Shown: positions 1 to 7,830, counted from the first letter of the stretch. The stretch: DNA of 35,188 nt from CAYMMX01 sp964391675 (GCA_964391675.1 CAYMMX010000013.1:1-35188), one strand, 5' to 3'. Notes: generated by a model from the letters alone, not told the origin. Program-made: numbers and translations.

Positions 1-58
1 TGGTGAGAGCGCACGGCTCATACCCGTGAGGTCGACAGTTCGAATCTGTCCTTTGGTA
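1..58 (+). tRNA. tRNA-Met (CAT), 5' end cut by the window edge
   Basis: The window opens inside the D-loop. The anticodon arm is CACGG (12-16), loop CTCATAC (17-23), CCGTG (24-28), with anticodon CAT at 19-21. The T-arm is GACAG (34-38), loop TTCGAAT, CTGTC (46-50). The 3' acceptor strand CTTTGGT (51-57) and discriminator A58 follow. No CCA is encoded; the next bases are TTT, so CCA must be added by the nucleotidyltransferase encoded later in the window. The CAT anticodon could be elongator Met, initiator fMet or a lysidine-modified Ile2 tRNA. The acceptor pairing and D-arm that would decide this lie outside the window. Confidence 0.9.
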
Positions 59-74
59 TTTTTATTTTCATGGT

Positions 75-132
75 CGCCCTTCGGGTTGTTTTCGTTCCTC
101 AAACCTCCATTCAAAACCTGACGTTTAGTCAG
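75..132. other. hairpin-bearing spacer between the tRNA and its partial copy
   Basis: The 80 bases between the two tRNA-like pieces are visibly richer in G+C than the surrounding intergenic DNA. They can fold into a small CCC-TTC-GGG hairpin (77-85) and a perfect five-pair hairpin CTGAC-GTTTA-GTCAG (118-132). No reading frame of note is present. The function is unknown. It may belong to a dispersed intergenic repeat. Confidence 0.35.
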
Positions 133-138
133 CTTTTT

Positions 139-185
139 CACGGAGTCCTTCCGTGAGGTCGACAGTTCGAATCTGTCCTTTGGTA
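139..185 (+). pseudogene. degenerate second copy of the tRNA-Met 3' half
   Basis: Bases 151-185 repeat bases 24-58 of the tRNA exactly (anticodon 3' stem, variable loop, T-arm, acceptor 3' strand), at a constant offset of 127 bp. The anticodon 5' stem CACGG is also kept (139-143 versus 12-16). The seven-base loop between the stem halves is AGTCCTT instead of CTCATAC, so U33 and the CAT anticodon are lost. Nothing upstream resembles an acceptor 5' strand or an intact D-arm. It is therefore not a working tRNA. It could be the remnant of a duplicated tRNA, an attachment-site scar left by an element using the tRNA 3' end, or part of a dispersed repeat. Confidence 0.75.
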
Positions 186-300
186 TTTTTTATGCTTTTG
201 AAAAAAACTTCAAAATATAATCTGTTTAGAATTTATGATAAAATCATATAACGGAAGTATTAATATCAATAAAAAAATGATTTTACAATAAAGGAGCATA

Positions 301-1950
301 ATGAGTAACATTAATAACATCTTAGAAGAAAAAGATAAATGTTATGGTTGTAATGCATGTTATAACATATGCCCGGTAGAAGCAATTGAAATGGTTGCTG
401 ATGAAGAAGGATTTTTATACCCGAATATCAACACAGAAAAATGTACAAACTGCGGCTTATGTAAAAAAGTTTGTCCTTCTTTAAATAAGTCTGAAAAATT
501 TAATACAAATACAAATAGCCCCAAATGCTATGCAGTTATGGCATCTGATGAAATAAGAACAAATAGTACTTCTGGTGGCGCTTTTTCACTATTTGCAAAT
601 TGGATATTAGAACAAGGCGGTTATGTCTGCGGAGCCGCATTTGATGATAACGGAAAAGTTGAACATATTATCATTAACTATAAAGAAGAATTAAATAAAC
701 TTCAAAGTTCCAAGTATGTACAATCTGATATGAATTATATACACAAGCAATTAAAAACATTGCTTAATGAAGGTAAAATAGTATTGTTTAGCGGAACTCC
801 TTGTCAAGTTGCAGGAGTAAATAATTTTATCGGTAAAAATGACAATTTATATACAATTGATTTAATCTGTCACGGGGTACCTTCTCCTTTGGTTTGGATG
901 AAATATTTAAAAGAGACTATAGGCGATGAAAAATTTATTTACACAAAATTTAGGGAAAAAATCTTACCTTATGGTAATAATCATCTGATAACATATACAG
1001 ATAAAAATATTTATAGTTTCTATCAAAGACAAGATTCTTATCTTAAAGCGTTTCATTATAATATGATACTTAGACCAAGTTGTCATAAATGTGCATTTAC
1101 AACAGTTAAAAGAAATGGTGATATAAGTATAGGTGATTTTTGGGGAATTGATAATATTGATAAATCATTTAATGATACAAAAGGAACTTCTCTTGTTCTT
1201 ATAAACAGCAAAAATGGTAAAAATTTATTCAAAGCTGTTCAAAAAAACACGCAAAAATTTAAGGCAATACATTATAAACACGCTATACCGTATAATCATC
1301 CGCTTAGCTACCCTATTCCTGAACAGAACAAAAAATATAATTATAAAGTAATTGAAGTTAATATTTTAAAAGATAAATATAATAGCATTGAGGATTGGCT
1401 TTACTTAATAAAAAACTGTGAATTAGTTGTCACAAATTCTTTTCATGGTCTTTGCCTTGCTCTAATATTCAATAAACCATTTGTAATACATAAAAATCCT
1501 AAATGGGATAACTCAAGATGTGATTCAATACTGTCAACATTAAACTTAGAAAACAGGTTATTAATCAGTTTGGATAATATTGAAAAAAGACAGGATATAT
1601 TTGAACCTATAGATTGGGAAAAAGTAAATTCAGTACTTGCAAGTGAAAAAGAACGTTGTCTAAAATGGCTTAAGGAAGCTCTTGAATCAGAAAAAGACAC
1701 TTCAAAAATATCTCCGGAAGATGCTCTTATTAAATTATTCAGAGACAAAATTGCAATTCTTGAATCTGATAAAATTGATAAATCTCAATTATCAGATATT
1801 ATTAATCATAAAAAAATTCACGGAAAATATTTGAAATATAAAATCCTTAAAAATATTACATTTGGCAAAATAAAAGAAAATTTTCAACAAGAATACGAAA
1901 AGTATTCGGCTAAAGTAAAAAGAAATAACCAAATAATTAATAAAAGATAA
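301..1950 (+). CDS. FrhB-like iron-sulfur oxidoreductase fused to a partial polysaccharide pyruvyl-transferase domain
   Basis: This 549-residue protein begins with a two-cluster ferredoxin domain: C14-x2-C17-x2-C20-x3-C24-P and C48-x2-C51-x2-C54-x3-C58-P. These are two 4Fe-4S sites. The middle (about 80-345) matches coenzyme F420 hydrogenase/dehydrogenase beta-subunit-like proteins, with GTPCQVAG near 170, an ICHGVPSP stretch, and RPSCHKC followed by GDISIGDFWGID. Residues about 345-440 carry TNSFHGLCLALIFNKPF, which is typical of the C-terminal part of polysaccharide pyruvyl transferases; the N-terminal half of that fold is missing. Such pairs sit side by side in exopolysaccharide clusters, so a redox-linked role in surface glycan modification is plausible but inferred. 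Start: ATG with AAGGAG five bases upstream. The gene stands alone here, convergent with the next one. Confidence 0.8.
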   Translation: MSNINNILEEKDKCYGCNACYNICPVEAIEMVADEEGFLYPNINTEKCTNCGLCKKVCPSLNKSEKFNTNTNSPKCYAVMASDEIRTNSTSGGAFSLFANWILEQGGYVCGAAFDDNGKVEHIIINYKEELNKLQSSKYVQSDMNYIHKQLKTLLNEGKIVLFSGTPCQVAGVNNFIGKNDNLYTIDLICHGVPSPLVWMKYLKETIGDEKFIYTKFREKILPYGNNHLITYTDKNIYSFYQRQDSYLKAFHYNMILRPSCHKCAFTTVKRNGDISIGDFWGIDNIDKSFNDTKGTSLVLINSKNGKNLFKAVQKNTQKFKAIHYKHAIPYNHPLSYPIPEQNKKYNYKVIEVNILKDKYNSIEDWLYLIKNCELVVTNSFHGLCLALIFNKPFVIHKNPKWDNSRCDSILSTLNLENRLLISLDNIEKRQDIFEPIDWEKVNSVLASEKERCLKWLKEALESEKDTSKISPEDALIKLFRDKIAILESDKIDKSQLSDIINHKKIHGKYLKYKILKNITFGKIKENFQQEYEKYSAKVKRNNQIINKR

Positions 1951-1971
1951 TTTAATTTATTATAACTGGCA

Positions 1972-2508
1972 TTATTTTAATTTAACTGAAGAATTTCCAT
2001 ATCTTTCTATAGAATCGATGATTTTTCCTTTATTATCGTAATTTATTGTCGTATTTCCATCATATACTGTAGTTCCAATAATTTTTCCTTGACTGTCATA
2101 GCGGGTAAGAGTATTGCCGAAGCGAACCGTTGAATCAATTAATTTACCCTTGGAATCATAGTTCTTTTTTGCATTACCTTCAGCTACTGTGGAATCAATA
2201 AGCTTTCCCTGAGCATCATAGCGGGTTACTGTATTTCCATAAAAAACAGTTGATCCAATTAATTTACCATTAGAATCATAGTTCTTTTTTGTATTTCCAT
2301 CCGATACTGTTGAACCTATAATTTTTCCCTGATTATCATAATTTGTTAGTGTATTTCCATAACGTATAACATAACCAATTGGATTGCCTTGGCTATCGTA
2401 TTGCATAATTTTATTTCCGTCGTATACTGTCTTATTTTCAACAGCTGCCTGACAAGAACCTGAAATTAATAAAATTATGATAAAGTTTATCAATAATATT
2501 TTCTTCAT
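1972..2508 (-). CDS. secreted protein built from seven 20-residue YD/GN repeats
   Basis: The 178-residue product starts with a signal peptide: MKK, a hydrophobic stretch, then SGSCQA-A. The cysteine is not in a canonical lipobox, since the -3 residue is Ser, so signal peptidase I cleavage after QA is more likely than lipidation. The mature part is about seven tandem units of 20 residues with the pattern V-x-x-GNT-x3-YD-x2-GK-x-I-x-ST, ending in a partial unit. Units ending in YGN and DGN alternate. This suggests a repetitive beta structure like YD-repeat or beta-flower proteins, exported to periplasm or surface. I do not recognise a named family. Start: ATG with CGGAG eight bases upstream and a TATAAT box further up. 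Confidence 0.75.
   Translation of the reverse strand: MKKILLINFIIILLISGSCQAAVENKTVYDGNKIMQYDSQGNPIGYVIRYGNTLTNYDNQGKIIGSTVSDGNTKKNYDSNGKLIGSTVFYGNTVTRYDAQGKLIDSTVAEGNAKKNYDSKGKLIDSTVRFGNTLTRYDSQGKIIGTTVYDGNTTINYDNKGKIIDSIERYGNSSVKLK
1995..2438 (-). repeat. 60-bp tandem coding repeat with a 120-bp higher-order period
   Basis: The repeated protein units are also visible in the DNA as a 60-bp period. Alternate units are more alike than neighbours: 2101-2160 resembles 2221-2280, both opening with GCGGGT on the plus strand, and 2161-2220 resembles 2281-2340, both opening with GTTCTTTTTT. This suggests growth by duplication of a two-unit block. The frame is preserved throughout. Confidence 0.8.
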
Positions 2509-2532
2509 AATATTGTCTCCGTATCAAAATAT

Positions 2533-2538
2533 ATTATA
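2533..2538 (-). promoter_or_regulatory. -10 box for the repeat protein gene
   Basis: Read on the minus strand, a perfect TATAAT lies 25 bases upstream of the repeat-protein ATG, followed by the CGGAG ribosome site. The -35 region is only T-rich (TGTTTT/GTTTTA at 17-18 bp spacing), so the -35 element is uncertain. Confidence 0.45.
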
Positions 2539-2601
2539 ACTTAATTGTACACTTATAAAACAAAAATGGAAATATATTTGCTAAGAAAAATAAATAAAAA
2601 C

Positions 2602-2641
2602 AAAAAAAACTTTAATTGACAATCAGCAATTAAAGTTTTTT
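2602..2641 (-). terminator. intrinsic terminator after the small heat-shock protein gene
   Basis: The arm CTTTAATTG (2610-2618) pairs with CAATTAAAG (2627-2635) around an eight-base loop. The arms are flanked by an A-run (2602-2609) and a T-run (2636-2641), so the structure can act in either direction. It lies just downstream of the minus-strand gene ending at 2659. Confidence 0.8.
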
Positions 2642-2658
2642 GTTAAGTATTTAATATT

Positions 2659-3219
2659 TTAGTCTTGAGATTTTAAAAGTTTTGGGACAGTTATTATTAA
2701 AGAATCCCCCTTATATTGTTTTTTAATTTCATTTTGTTTAATATCAGTTGGAAATTCAATTTCTTGAAAGAATTGAGCTGATTTAATTTCATTACCTTTT
2801 TTAGATTTATATTTAGCTGATATAGTAATACTGTCATCCTCAGATTCAATTATTACATTCTTAGGATTATTGTTAAACGGCTTCATGTCAAATGTAATTT
2901 TATACATATTATCTGTTTCTTGTGTTTTTACCCCAGTATTACTAAATAAGAAAAGATTAGCATTTTTCATTTTTCTTTTAAGTAAAGGTTGAACATCATC
3001 ATCAAAATTCTCCATCATTTTTTTATGATACTCTATAAATTCTTTTGGATAATCAAAATCATGACGCATAAAAGGCTCCATATTACTACTCATAAAATGA
3101 TGGTGGGGATGATAAGGATACCTATAAGGCGATAAAACATGTTTTATCGCAAGCAAAGAGCCCAAAAATGCCGCAATAAACGTGCAAACCAACAGAATTG
3201 TAAAGTCTTTTTTATCCAT
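2659..3219 (-). CDS. membrane-anchored Hsp20/alpha-crystallin-like chaperone
   Basis: The 186-residue product has an N-terminal hydrophobic anchor (about 7-25), followed by a linker rich in His, Pro and Tyr (YRYPYHPHHHF). The C-terminal half (about 95-182) follows the alpha-crystallin domain pattern: a YKITFDM strand, a central stretch of beta strands, then FPTDI and a GDSLIITVPK ending (usual consensus NG-x-L-x-I-x-x-PK). Small heat-shock proteins hold unfolding proteins. Most are soluble and oligomeric, so a single-pass anchor would place this one at the membrane, with the domain probably in the periplasm. The ribosome site AGGAGG is strong, and a terminator follows the gene. It is divergent from the oxoamine synthase gene. 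Family assignment rests on pattern, not alignment. Confidence 0.7.
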   Translation of the reverse strand: MDKKDFTILLVCTFIAAFLGSLLAIKHVLSPYRYPYHPHHHFMSSNMEPFMRHDFDYPKEFIEYHKKMMENFDDDVQPLLKRKMKNANLFLFSNTGVKTQETDNMYKITFDMKPFNNNPKNVIIESEDDSITISAKYKSKKGNEIKSAQFFQEIEFPTDIKQNEIKKQYKGDSLIITVPKLLKSQD

Positions 3220-3380
3220 ATTGCCTCCTTTTTTTATAGTATAAATGATAAATAATAAAAATCACTATCCGGTTGGTTATTATTAATAAAAAAATTAACT
3301 ATTTTTAAAAAATACTTTTTTTTTGTATCTTTTTATTTTATATTAGTTTAATATACAGTTATAAAGGGGTACATTAGCCA

Positions 3381-4637
3381 ATGCCAACAATAAACCTAGA
3401 CAATGCAAGTCTTTTTGACTTCCTCGATATAGAAAATGCAGATCTTATAGGAAGAGCAAAGCTATTTAATGAATACGCAAATCATACCAGAAAATTAAAA
3501 CATGATTATTATAGGAGAATTTCTTATAATGGTTCGTCTCCAGTAATGGAAGTATATGATCAATACTCAAATTCAAAAAAACAAATGATTTATATGGCGT
3601 CAAATGATTATTTAAATTTGACAAAACATCCGAGAACAATTGAAGCCGGCATAAAAGCATTGAAGAAATATGGAACAGGCGCTGGAAGTGTACCTCTTCT
3701 CGGAGGAACACTAGACATACATGTTGAGCTGGAGAAAAAAATAGCAAAATTTAAAGGATGCCAAAATGCTATACTCTATACTTCTGGATATGGAGCAAAT
3801 TCAGGATCATTGCTTGGATTATTAAATGAAAAAGACATAGCAATAATGGATAGGCTTGTCCATGCCAGTATAATTGACGGCTGCAAAAATACAAACGTTA
3901 AATTTTTTAAGCATAATAGCTTAAAAGCACTTGAATTAATTCTTAGAAATTGCCAAAATAAATACCGAACTAAATTGGTAATTGTAGATGGCGTATATTC
4001 CATGGATGGAGATATTGCACCTTTAGATAAAATTGTCGAACTTGCCCACCATTATGGAGCTTATGTAATGGTTGATGAAGCACATGCAACCGGAGTAATA
4101 GGAGAAAACGGTAAAGGGACTCTTGAACATTTTTCTTTAGAAGGAAAAGTTGATATTGTATCAGGAACTTTCAGCAAAGCCTTGGGAACTGTCGGGGGAT
4201 TTGTAGCGGCAAGCGAAGAATTAATTGAACTTTTACATTTTTACTCAAGAGCTTATATGTTTTCGACAGCTCCTACACCTCAAGTAACAGGCTCACTTAT
4301 TGAATCACTTAATGTTATAGTTGAAGAACCTGTTTTAAGAGAAAAGCTTTGGGAGAATATAAATTATTTTAGAAAAAATCTTCTAAATTTAGGGTTCAAT
4401 ATTGGAAATTCTGAGACAGCAATTTTTCCGATAATTATAGGAGACGACTATAAAGTTAAAGAAGCTTGCAAAATGCTCCATGAATATGGAATCTATTCAA
4501 ACCTGGTATTATATCCAGCAGTTCCCAGAAACCTTTCGAGATTAAGATTAAGCTTAATGGCTAGCCACACAAAAGAACATTTGGATAAAACATTAAATTC
4601 ACTTGAATTTATAGGGAAAAAACTGAATATTATTTAA
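3381..4637 (+). CDS. PLP-dependent alpha-oxoamine synthase (BioF/KBL/SPT family)
   Basis: This 418-residue enzyme condenses an acyl-CoA with an amino acid, releasing CO2, using pyridoxal phosphate. The expected landmarks are present: SNDYLNL (74-80), GTGAGSVPLLGGT (98-110), the ring-stacking His161, VDEAH (231-235) with Asp232 and His235, and the Schiff-base lysine Lys266 in GTFSKALGT. The family includes BioF (biotin), Kbl (threonine breakdown), serine palmitoyltransferase and ALA synthase. The TFSK...GGFVA context and the 40-residue N-terminal extension look more like serine palmitoyltransferase-type enzymes than like E. coli BioF, but substrate cannot be fixed from sequence. No biotin genes are nearby. 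Its last eight bases overlap the convergent rsmG. The start ATG has AAAGGGG about 11 bases upstream. Confidence 0.85.
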   Translation: MPTINLDNASLFDFLDIENADLIGRAKLFNEYANHTRKLKHDYYRRISYNGSSPVMEVYDQYSNSKKQMIYMASNDYLNLTKHPRTIEAGIKALKKYGTGAGSVPLLGGTLDIHVELEKKIAKFKGCQNAILYTSGYGANSGSLLGLLNEKDIAIMDRLVHASIIDGCKNTNVKFFKHNSLKALELILRNCQNKYRTKLVIVDGVYSMDGDIAPLDKIVELAHHYGAYVMVDEAHATGVIGENGKGTLEHFSLEGKVDIVSGTFSKALGTVGGFVAASEELIELLHFYSRAYMFSTAPTPQVTGSLIESLNVIVEEPVLREKLWENINYFRKNLLNLGFNIGNSETAIFPIIIGDDYKVKEACKMLHEYGIYSNLVLYPAVPRNLSRLRLSLMASHTKEHLDKTLNSLEFIGKKLNII

Positions 4638-5280
4638 CCTTTTTAAAAATTACTAAATTCCTCTCAAAGCTTTCATTTAATGGTAATTCATATTTTATAA
4701 TGTTTACCAATATAAGCGGGAGGCTCTTAAGCATTTTTTTTGACTCATTAACTTCATCAAGTACCTTTTTAGATTTATATGCAATAAAATATCCATCTTT
4801 TTTAAGGCTAAAAGAAGCATATTTTAAAATTAAGTCAAGAGAACCAACGGCTCTTGAAGTAACATAATCAAACTTATCTGTTATGTTTTCAACTCTGTCA
4901 CATATTGGTGATAAATTTTCTAACATCAATTCATTTTTGATTTCTTCAATAATTCTAATCTTTTTTCTTATGCTATCTACGGCGAAAACGTTTAAATCAT
5001 CATAACAGAGTGCTATTGGTATAGCGGGAAATCCGCCCCCAGTACCAATATCCAAAAGAGTCTTGCCAGTTAAAACGTTTTTGAAAAATAAATTTATAGC
5101 TAGCGAATCATAAATATGTTTTTCGAATAAAAATTTTTCATCATTTTTTGAAATTAAATTTATTTTTGAATTTTTTTCAAGAAATAATGAAAAATACTTG
5201 TTTATAAGCTCTTGCTTTTGTTTGCTAAGTTGAATATTTAATTTTTCTAAATCTTTTAGTTTATTACTATCAAGAAACAT
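4630..5280 (-). CDS. rsmG: 16S rRNA (guanine527-N7)-methyltransferase RsmG
   Basis: RsmG methylates N7 of G527 in the 530 loop of 16S rRNA using S-adenosylmethionine. Loss of this enzyme is known in other bacteria to give low-level streptomycin resistance. The 216-residue length is normal. The SAM-binding motif LLDIGTGGGFPAIPIA (75-90) and the family-typical TSRAVGSLD (about 138-146) are clear. The ATG overlaps the stop codon of the upstream P-loop/TPR gene by one base (TAATG), which predicts translational coupling. The 3' end overlaps the convergent oxoamine synthase gene by eight bases. Confidence 0.95.
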   Translation of the reverse strand: MFLDSNKLKDLEKLNIQLSKQKQELINKYFSLFLEKNSKINLISKNDEKFLFEKHIYDSLAINLFFKNVLTGKTLLDIGTGGGFPAIPIALCYDDLNVFAVDSIRKKIRIIEEIKNELMLENLSPICDRVENITDKFDYVTSRAVGSLDLILKYASFSLKKDGYFIAYKSKKVLDEVNESKKMLKSLPLILVNIIKYELPLNESFERNLVIFKKVK

Positions 5281-7727
5281 TACTCTTCACTTTCTACAAT
5301 GATTTGAGCAAGTTTTTCAAATTTTTCTGTACCCAGTCTAAATTTTAAATCATTAATTCTTGTGTTAATTTTTTGAATATTATCCGAAGTTAAATTATCC
5401 TTAGCTTTTGCGTATGCTTTTATATAATATTTTAATGCTATTTCATCTTGCCTTTCATCGTAATGATAATCACCTACTTCTAATGCTGCAGATACTATAT
5501 AAAAAGCATCACCTATTTCTTTTGCGCACTCAAAAGCTTTATTGTAATATTGCAAAGCCTTTATGGGTTCTCTGCGGCGAAGTATTGAAGCAAGTTTAGA
5601 TGCAGAATAATAAATTCCTTCCAAGTTATTGCCGTCAAAATCTATTTCATATGCTTTTGTGTAATTTATTACAGCATTTTGAATTTCATTCTTTTCGAAA
5701 TATAAAGTAGCAATATTAGAATATGCTGATGATAAAAATTTATTAACGGCAGGATTATCACTAAGTTCGATACATTTATTATAAAAATCAATTGCAATTA
5801 TTGCATCATTTCTATCATCCATAATTAATGCATATTTAAAATATAATTCTGATAAGGTTGCTATATCTTCTATTTCATTTTCATATTCTAAAGCACTTTT
5901 ATAATACTCATAAGCATTTTGTGTAGCTGAAGTATCCTCTTCTGAAGTCGCAAGTTTTAAATATGATTTTACAAGTAGAAGTGGTAAGCTTTCCTTTGAT
6001 TTTACTATTTCATTATATAATTGTTGAGCTTTTTCAACTTTATACGTATCATAAAAAATATTAGCCATACTATACTTAATTCTGTTTACCTTGGAAAGAT
6101 TTCCAATTTTAAGATAAAAATTTAATGCTAAATCATAATAAAGTAATGAATGCTCATAATCTGCAATTTTCTTATATGCTGATGCAATTTTCGTATAAAA
6201 TAAAGGCAAATATGTATTATATTCTTTTTCGTTTTTTAATTCTAAAGCTTTTTTACATAACTCAATTACCGTAGAATATTCATAACTTTTTTCTGCCTGT
6301 TTAATTGAAATAATTATTTCTTTAAATGATAGTTTTTTAAATTCAACAGGGACTTTATCGTTTAATTTATCATTTTTCTTATTTATATTATATTGCTCTT
6401 TACTTTGAAATGGCAAATTACTAACATTAATGTTAATGTTTTTCCTTTGAGTTAAGTCTATTTTTGACTCATTAAGATTATTTTTTGATTCAGAAATTTG
6501 TGAATCTTTTTCAGCTTTTTGGGACTCCCCTAATTCAAAAACCGTTGAATAAGATAAATAATTTATATCAAGATTAGCAGTGGTTTTTGGTTTTTTAGGT
6601 AAAAATAATGTATGATATTCAACTTCTTTGCGCATTGTTTGCCTTGAGATACAAATATCTCTTTCTAAAGGTTTTAATGGCAATTGAGTTGAATATAAGT
6701 CAATAATATACTGTCTCATTTTATTTAATATATTCGCAGATGTTGATTCTTCGATTTCGTCTTTAAGATAATCTTGAACATATATATCTTCACCATTTTT
6801 AAGGATAATCATATTATTTAGCATCTGATTAATTTTTTCTTCATTATAAAAATTAAGTTTTTTCAACAAATCAAGACTAACCGGATGCCGAATAAGAGCT
6901 AAAAATAAAAATAAATTTCTTTCACTGGTCGGTATCATGGTTAAAATTTGTTTTTCTAAAAACTTATCAAATAAAAGATAACTGTTTTTTAATTTGGTTA
7001 AAAAATCTACAAGCGAAATATTTTGCTCTTTCATAATTTTAATTGAAAGAGCCGTAAATAAATAATATCCTCGGGTATGTTTATAAAATTCATCAATTAT
7101 CAAATTTGGAGCCTTGATTTTTTCTTCTTTTAAAAATTTTTCAAAAATTTGTTTATCTAAAGCTGAAGTAGTTATTCTATCTAATGCAATATTATCAAAA
7201 TACTTACTTTCAAAAATTCTACCTACTATAATAACTTTTACTTTTTGCATAGAATGAAAATGAAAAATAAAATCCAAAATTTCCTGACGGTTTTCATCTA
7301 AAATTGATTCAAAAGAGTCCAATATAATTAAAAATGATTTATCTATTTGTGAAAAATATGAATTGATTTTTTGGGTAAAATTTTCACTTTTGATTTTTGG
7401 TTCGCTAATTACACCTTGAGAAGATAATTTTTTAAATTCAACAAAAAATGAAAGCAGAATATCATCTAAAACTGTTGAATTAAAACAATTATATTTTAAT
7501 ATTATTGTGTCGGTAGCTAAAAATGAAGTTGAATAGTTAACAATTTCGGCTTTACCTGTACCAATAAATCCGTTTATATAAAGTAAATGTTCACTGCCTT
7601 TATAAAATTCATATATTTTTTGAATCTGCGAAGCATTATTTTCAAGTAAAAAAGGGTTAATCGTTTTTTTAGACTGAACCATTAATTCCTTAGAATCCAA
7701 AAATATATTCAAAAATTCATATTTCAT
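5280..7727 (-). CDS. large P-loop (STAND/AAA-like) protein with C-terminal TPR repeats
   Basis: The 815-residue product looks cytoplasmic, with no signal peptide. Residues 50-62 contain a P-loop-like YINGFIGTGKAEI. The residue after the lysine is Ala60 where Ser/Thr is normal. A Walker B-like strand FLIILDSFES is centred on Asp137, with Ser where a catalytic Glu often stands. Residues about 140-340 resemble the helical part of STAND/AAA regulators. A low-complexity linker (about 380-460) leads to roughly seven tetratricopeptide repeats (about 470-810), a protein-binding scaffold. STAND proteins usually act as signal switches, but the partner here is unknown. The gene overlaps rsmG by one base. 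The altered Walker A may allow nucleotide binding with weak or no hydrolysis; this is inference. Confidence 0.7.
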   Translation of the reverse strand: MKYEFLNIFLDSKELMVQSKKTINPFLLENNASQIQKIYEFYKGSEHLLYINGFIGTGKAEIVNYSTSFLATDTIILKYNCFNSTVLDDILLSFFVEFKKLSSQGVISEPKIKSENFTQKINSYFSQIDKSFLIILDSFESILDENRQEILDFIFHFHSMQKVKVIIVGRIFESKYFDNIALDRITTSALDKQIFEKFLKEEKIKAPNLIIDEFYKHTRGYYLFTALSIKIMKEQNISLVDFLTKLKNSYLLFDKFLEKQILTMIPTSERNLFLFLALIRHPVSLDLLKKLNFYNEEKINQMLNNMIILKNGEDIYVQDYLKDEIEESTSANILNKMRQYIIDLYSTQLPLKPLERDICISRQTMRKEVEYHTLFLPKKPKTTANLDINYLSYSTVFELGESQKAEKDSQISESKNNLNESKIDLTQRKNININVSNLPFQSKEQYNINKKNDKLNDKVPVEFKKLSFKEIIISIKQAEKSYEYSTVIELCKKALELKNEKEYNTYLPLFYTKIASAYKKIADYEHSLLYYDLALNFYLKIGNLSKVNRIKYSMANIFYDTYKVEKAQQLYNEIVKSKESLPLLLVKSYLKLATSEEDTSATQNAYEYYKSALEYENEIEDIATLSELYFKYALIMDDRNDAIIAIDFYNKCIELSDNPAVNKFLSSAYSNIATLYFEKNEIQNAVINYTKAYEIDFDGNNLEGIYYSASKLASILRRREPIKALQYYNKAFECAKEIGDAFYIVSAALEVGDYHYDERQDEIALKYYIKAYAKAKDNLTSDNIQKINTRINDLKFRLGTEKFEKLAQIIVESEE

Positions 7728-7830
7728 AGGTATATTTTATATGATTTTAACTTTTTTTGCAATTTATATTAAATTGATTGTACTTTTATTGTTTTAATAG
7801 TAAAATACAAATATATTGGAGAGGAATACT

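Noticed and set aside
139..185. Second functional tRNA gene
   Set aside because: It lacks an acceptor 5' strand, an intact D-arm and U33, and the anticodon loop is scrambled.
1345..1950. Frameshift joining two separate genes (redox protein and pyruvyl transferase)
   Set aside because: The frame is continuous, with no internal ribosome site or stop at the junction; the transferase part is missing its N-terminal half, so this is a fusion or remnant and not two intact genes.
1995..2438. Regular 60-bp repeats that might be a CRISPR array or minisatellite
   Set aside because: The repeats keep one open frame, encode a clean 20-residue protein unit, and lack unique spacers; there are no cas genes.
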